Source: JAGNRR01 sp964409905
GTDB taxonomy: Bacteria; Bacteroidota; Bacteroidia; Chitinophagales; Chitinophagaceae
Reading direction: 5' to 3'
Assembly: GCA_964409905.1 (NCBI GenBank)
Contig: CAYPET010000044.1
Span: forward strand, 1-7,591
DNA: 7,591 nucleotides
Made by a program: the position numbers and the translations under genes. The notes beneath the pieces were generated by a model. The model was not told the origin of the DNA and did no database searches. It saw only the letters and a list, made by a program, of their open reading frames with translations. Shown here in pieces: positions 7,407-7,591 of this stretch (position 1 is the first letter of the stretch; every line of letters starts with the position of its first letter).

Positions 7407-7439
7407 GAAGGTGAAGACTGACGCCTTCCTGCTTTTTTT
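7407..7439 (+). terminator. Weak hairpin plus T7, plus strand, first repeat copy
   Basis: GAAGG (7407-7411) can pair with CCTTC (7424-7428), and seven T residues follow at 7433-7439. The same arrangement recurs one period (103 bp) later. The layout resembles a plus-strand Rho-independent terminator, but the stem is only 5 bp and no plus-strand gene precedes it. Confidence 0.25.
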
Positions 7440-7488
7440 ATTCCCTTTCGCTTTTCAAAACTGCCACCCAGGATTTATAGAATCCTAT
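7422..7488. repeat. 67-bp intergenic repeat, copy 1
   Basis: This copy matches 7525-7591 at an offset of 103 bp without gaps, with scattered substitutions. Shared landmarks are CGCCTT, a T7 run, CCCTTTCGC, TTCAAAAC, and at the end the inverted repeat AGGATT (7470-7475), loop TATAG, AATCCT (7481-7486), then AT. A 36-bp unrelated spacer follows. It contains no open reading frame. Confidence 0.8.
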
Positions 7489-7514
7489 TGCATCCAACGC
7501 TGGAAATACAAAAG

Positions 7515-7542
7515 TAAAGGAAACCGCCTTTATACTTTTTTT
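7515..7542 (+). terminator. Hairpin plus T7, plus strand, second repeat copy
   Basis: TAAAGG (7515-7520) pairs with CCTTTA (7527-7532) across a 6-base loop, and T7 lies at 7536-7542. It is the counterpart of the weaker hairpin at 7407. The stem bases differ between copies while pairing is kept, which is mild support for a structured RNA or terminator, though two copies are too few to be sure. Confidence 0.3.
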
Positions 7543-7591
7543 ATGCCCTTTCGCACTTCAAAACTTCTTCACAGGATTTAAAGAATCCTAT
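7525..7591. repeat. 67-bp intergenic repeat, copy 2
   Basis: This is the partner of 7422-7488. The terminal inverted repeat is AGGATT (7573-7578), loop TAAAG, AATCCT (7584-7589). The loop differs from copy 1 while both arms are unchanged. The copy ends with the window, so whether a third unit follows cannot be seen. Confidence 0.8.

Larger units (their letters stand above)
7323..7591. other. Non-coding upstream region with repeats
   Basis: No credible gene lies here. The first part is the 5' leader and probable promoter of the 926-residue gene. The second part, from about 7407, holds two copies of a 67-bp repeat with internal inverted repeats and T runs. The second copy ends exactly at the last base of the window. 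Confidence 0.75.

Noticed and set aside
7422..7591. CRISPR array reading of the 67-bp repeats with 36-bp spacer
   Set aside because: The repeats are too long and too diverged for a CRISPR array, only two copies exist, and no cas gene is visible.

Overview
The window looks like a piece of a Bacteroidota genome, most likely Flavobacteriia. The DNA is AT-rich. Both long gene types end in a type B (CHU_C / gliding-motility-associated) C-terminal sorting domain of the type IX secretion system (T9SS), a system known only from that phylum. All real coding sequence lies on the minus strand, so transcription runs from right to left. Assignments rest on reading motifs; no searches were run.

Layout, from right to left. 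(1) 7323-7591 is non-coding. It holds a 67-bp repeat present twice at a 103-bp period and a candidate promoter for the first gene. (2) 4542-7322 encodes a 926-residue secreted surface protein. It has a signal peptide, a jelly-roll-like N-terminal domain, an Ig-like domain, three tandem ~152-residue modules each made of two alternating Ig/PKD-like halves, a SprB-like repeat and a T9SS type B sorting domain. (3) 4176-4541 is a 366-bp intergenic spacer. (4) 1359-4175 encodes a 938-residue secreted protein. It has a signal peptide, an unassigned N-terminal domain, nine tandem 66-67-residue Cys-containing repeats, and the same SprB-like plus sorting-domain tail. (5) 993-1358 is a second, identical copy of the spacer. 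(6) 1-992 is the 5' part of a second copy of the nine-repeat gene, cut by the window edge.

The main observation is a large tandem duplication. Bases 1-1730 are repeated, with no difference I could find, at 3184-4913, a period of 3183 bp. The copy covers the start of the nine-repeat gene, the whole spacer, and the last 372 bp of the preceding gene. The identity stops abruptly inside the SprB-like repeat, although the genes stay homologous beyond that point at about 72 percent. This is the pattern expected if unequal crossing-over between the homologous 3' ends of the two genes made a hybrid nine-repeat gene carrying the tail of the 926-residue gene. An assembly error is the main alternative.

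All three genes probably supply large cell-surface or secreted proteins, by analogy adhesins or gliding-type surface proteins, exported by Sec and then by T9SS. No enzyme, regulator, RNA gene, transposase or CRISPR array is visible.
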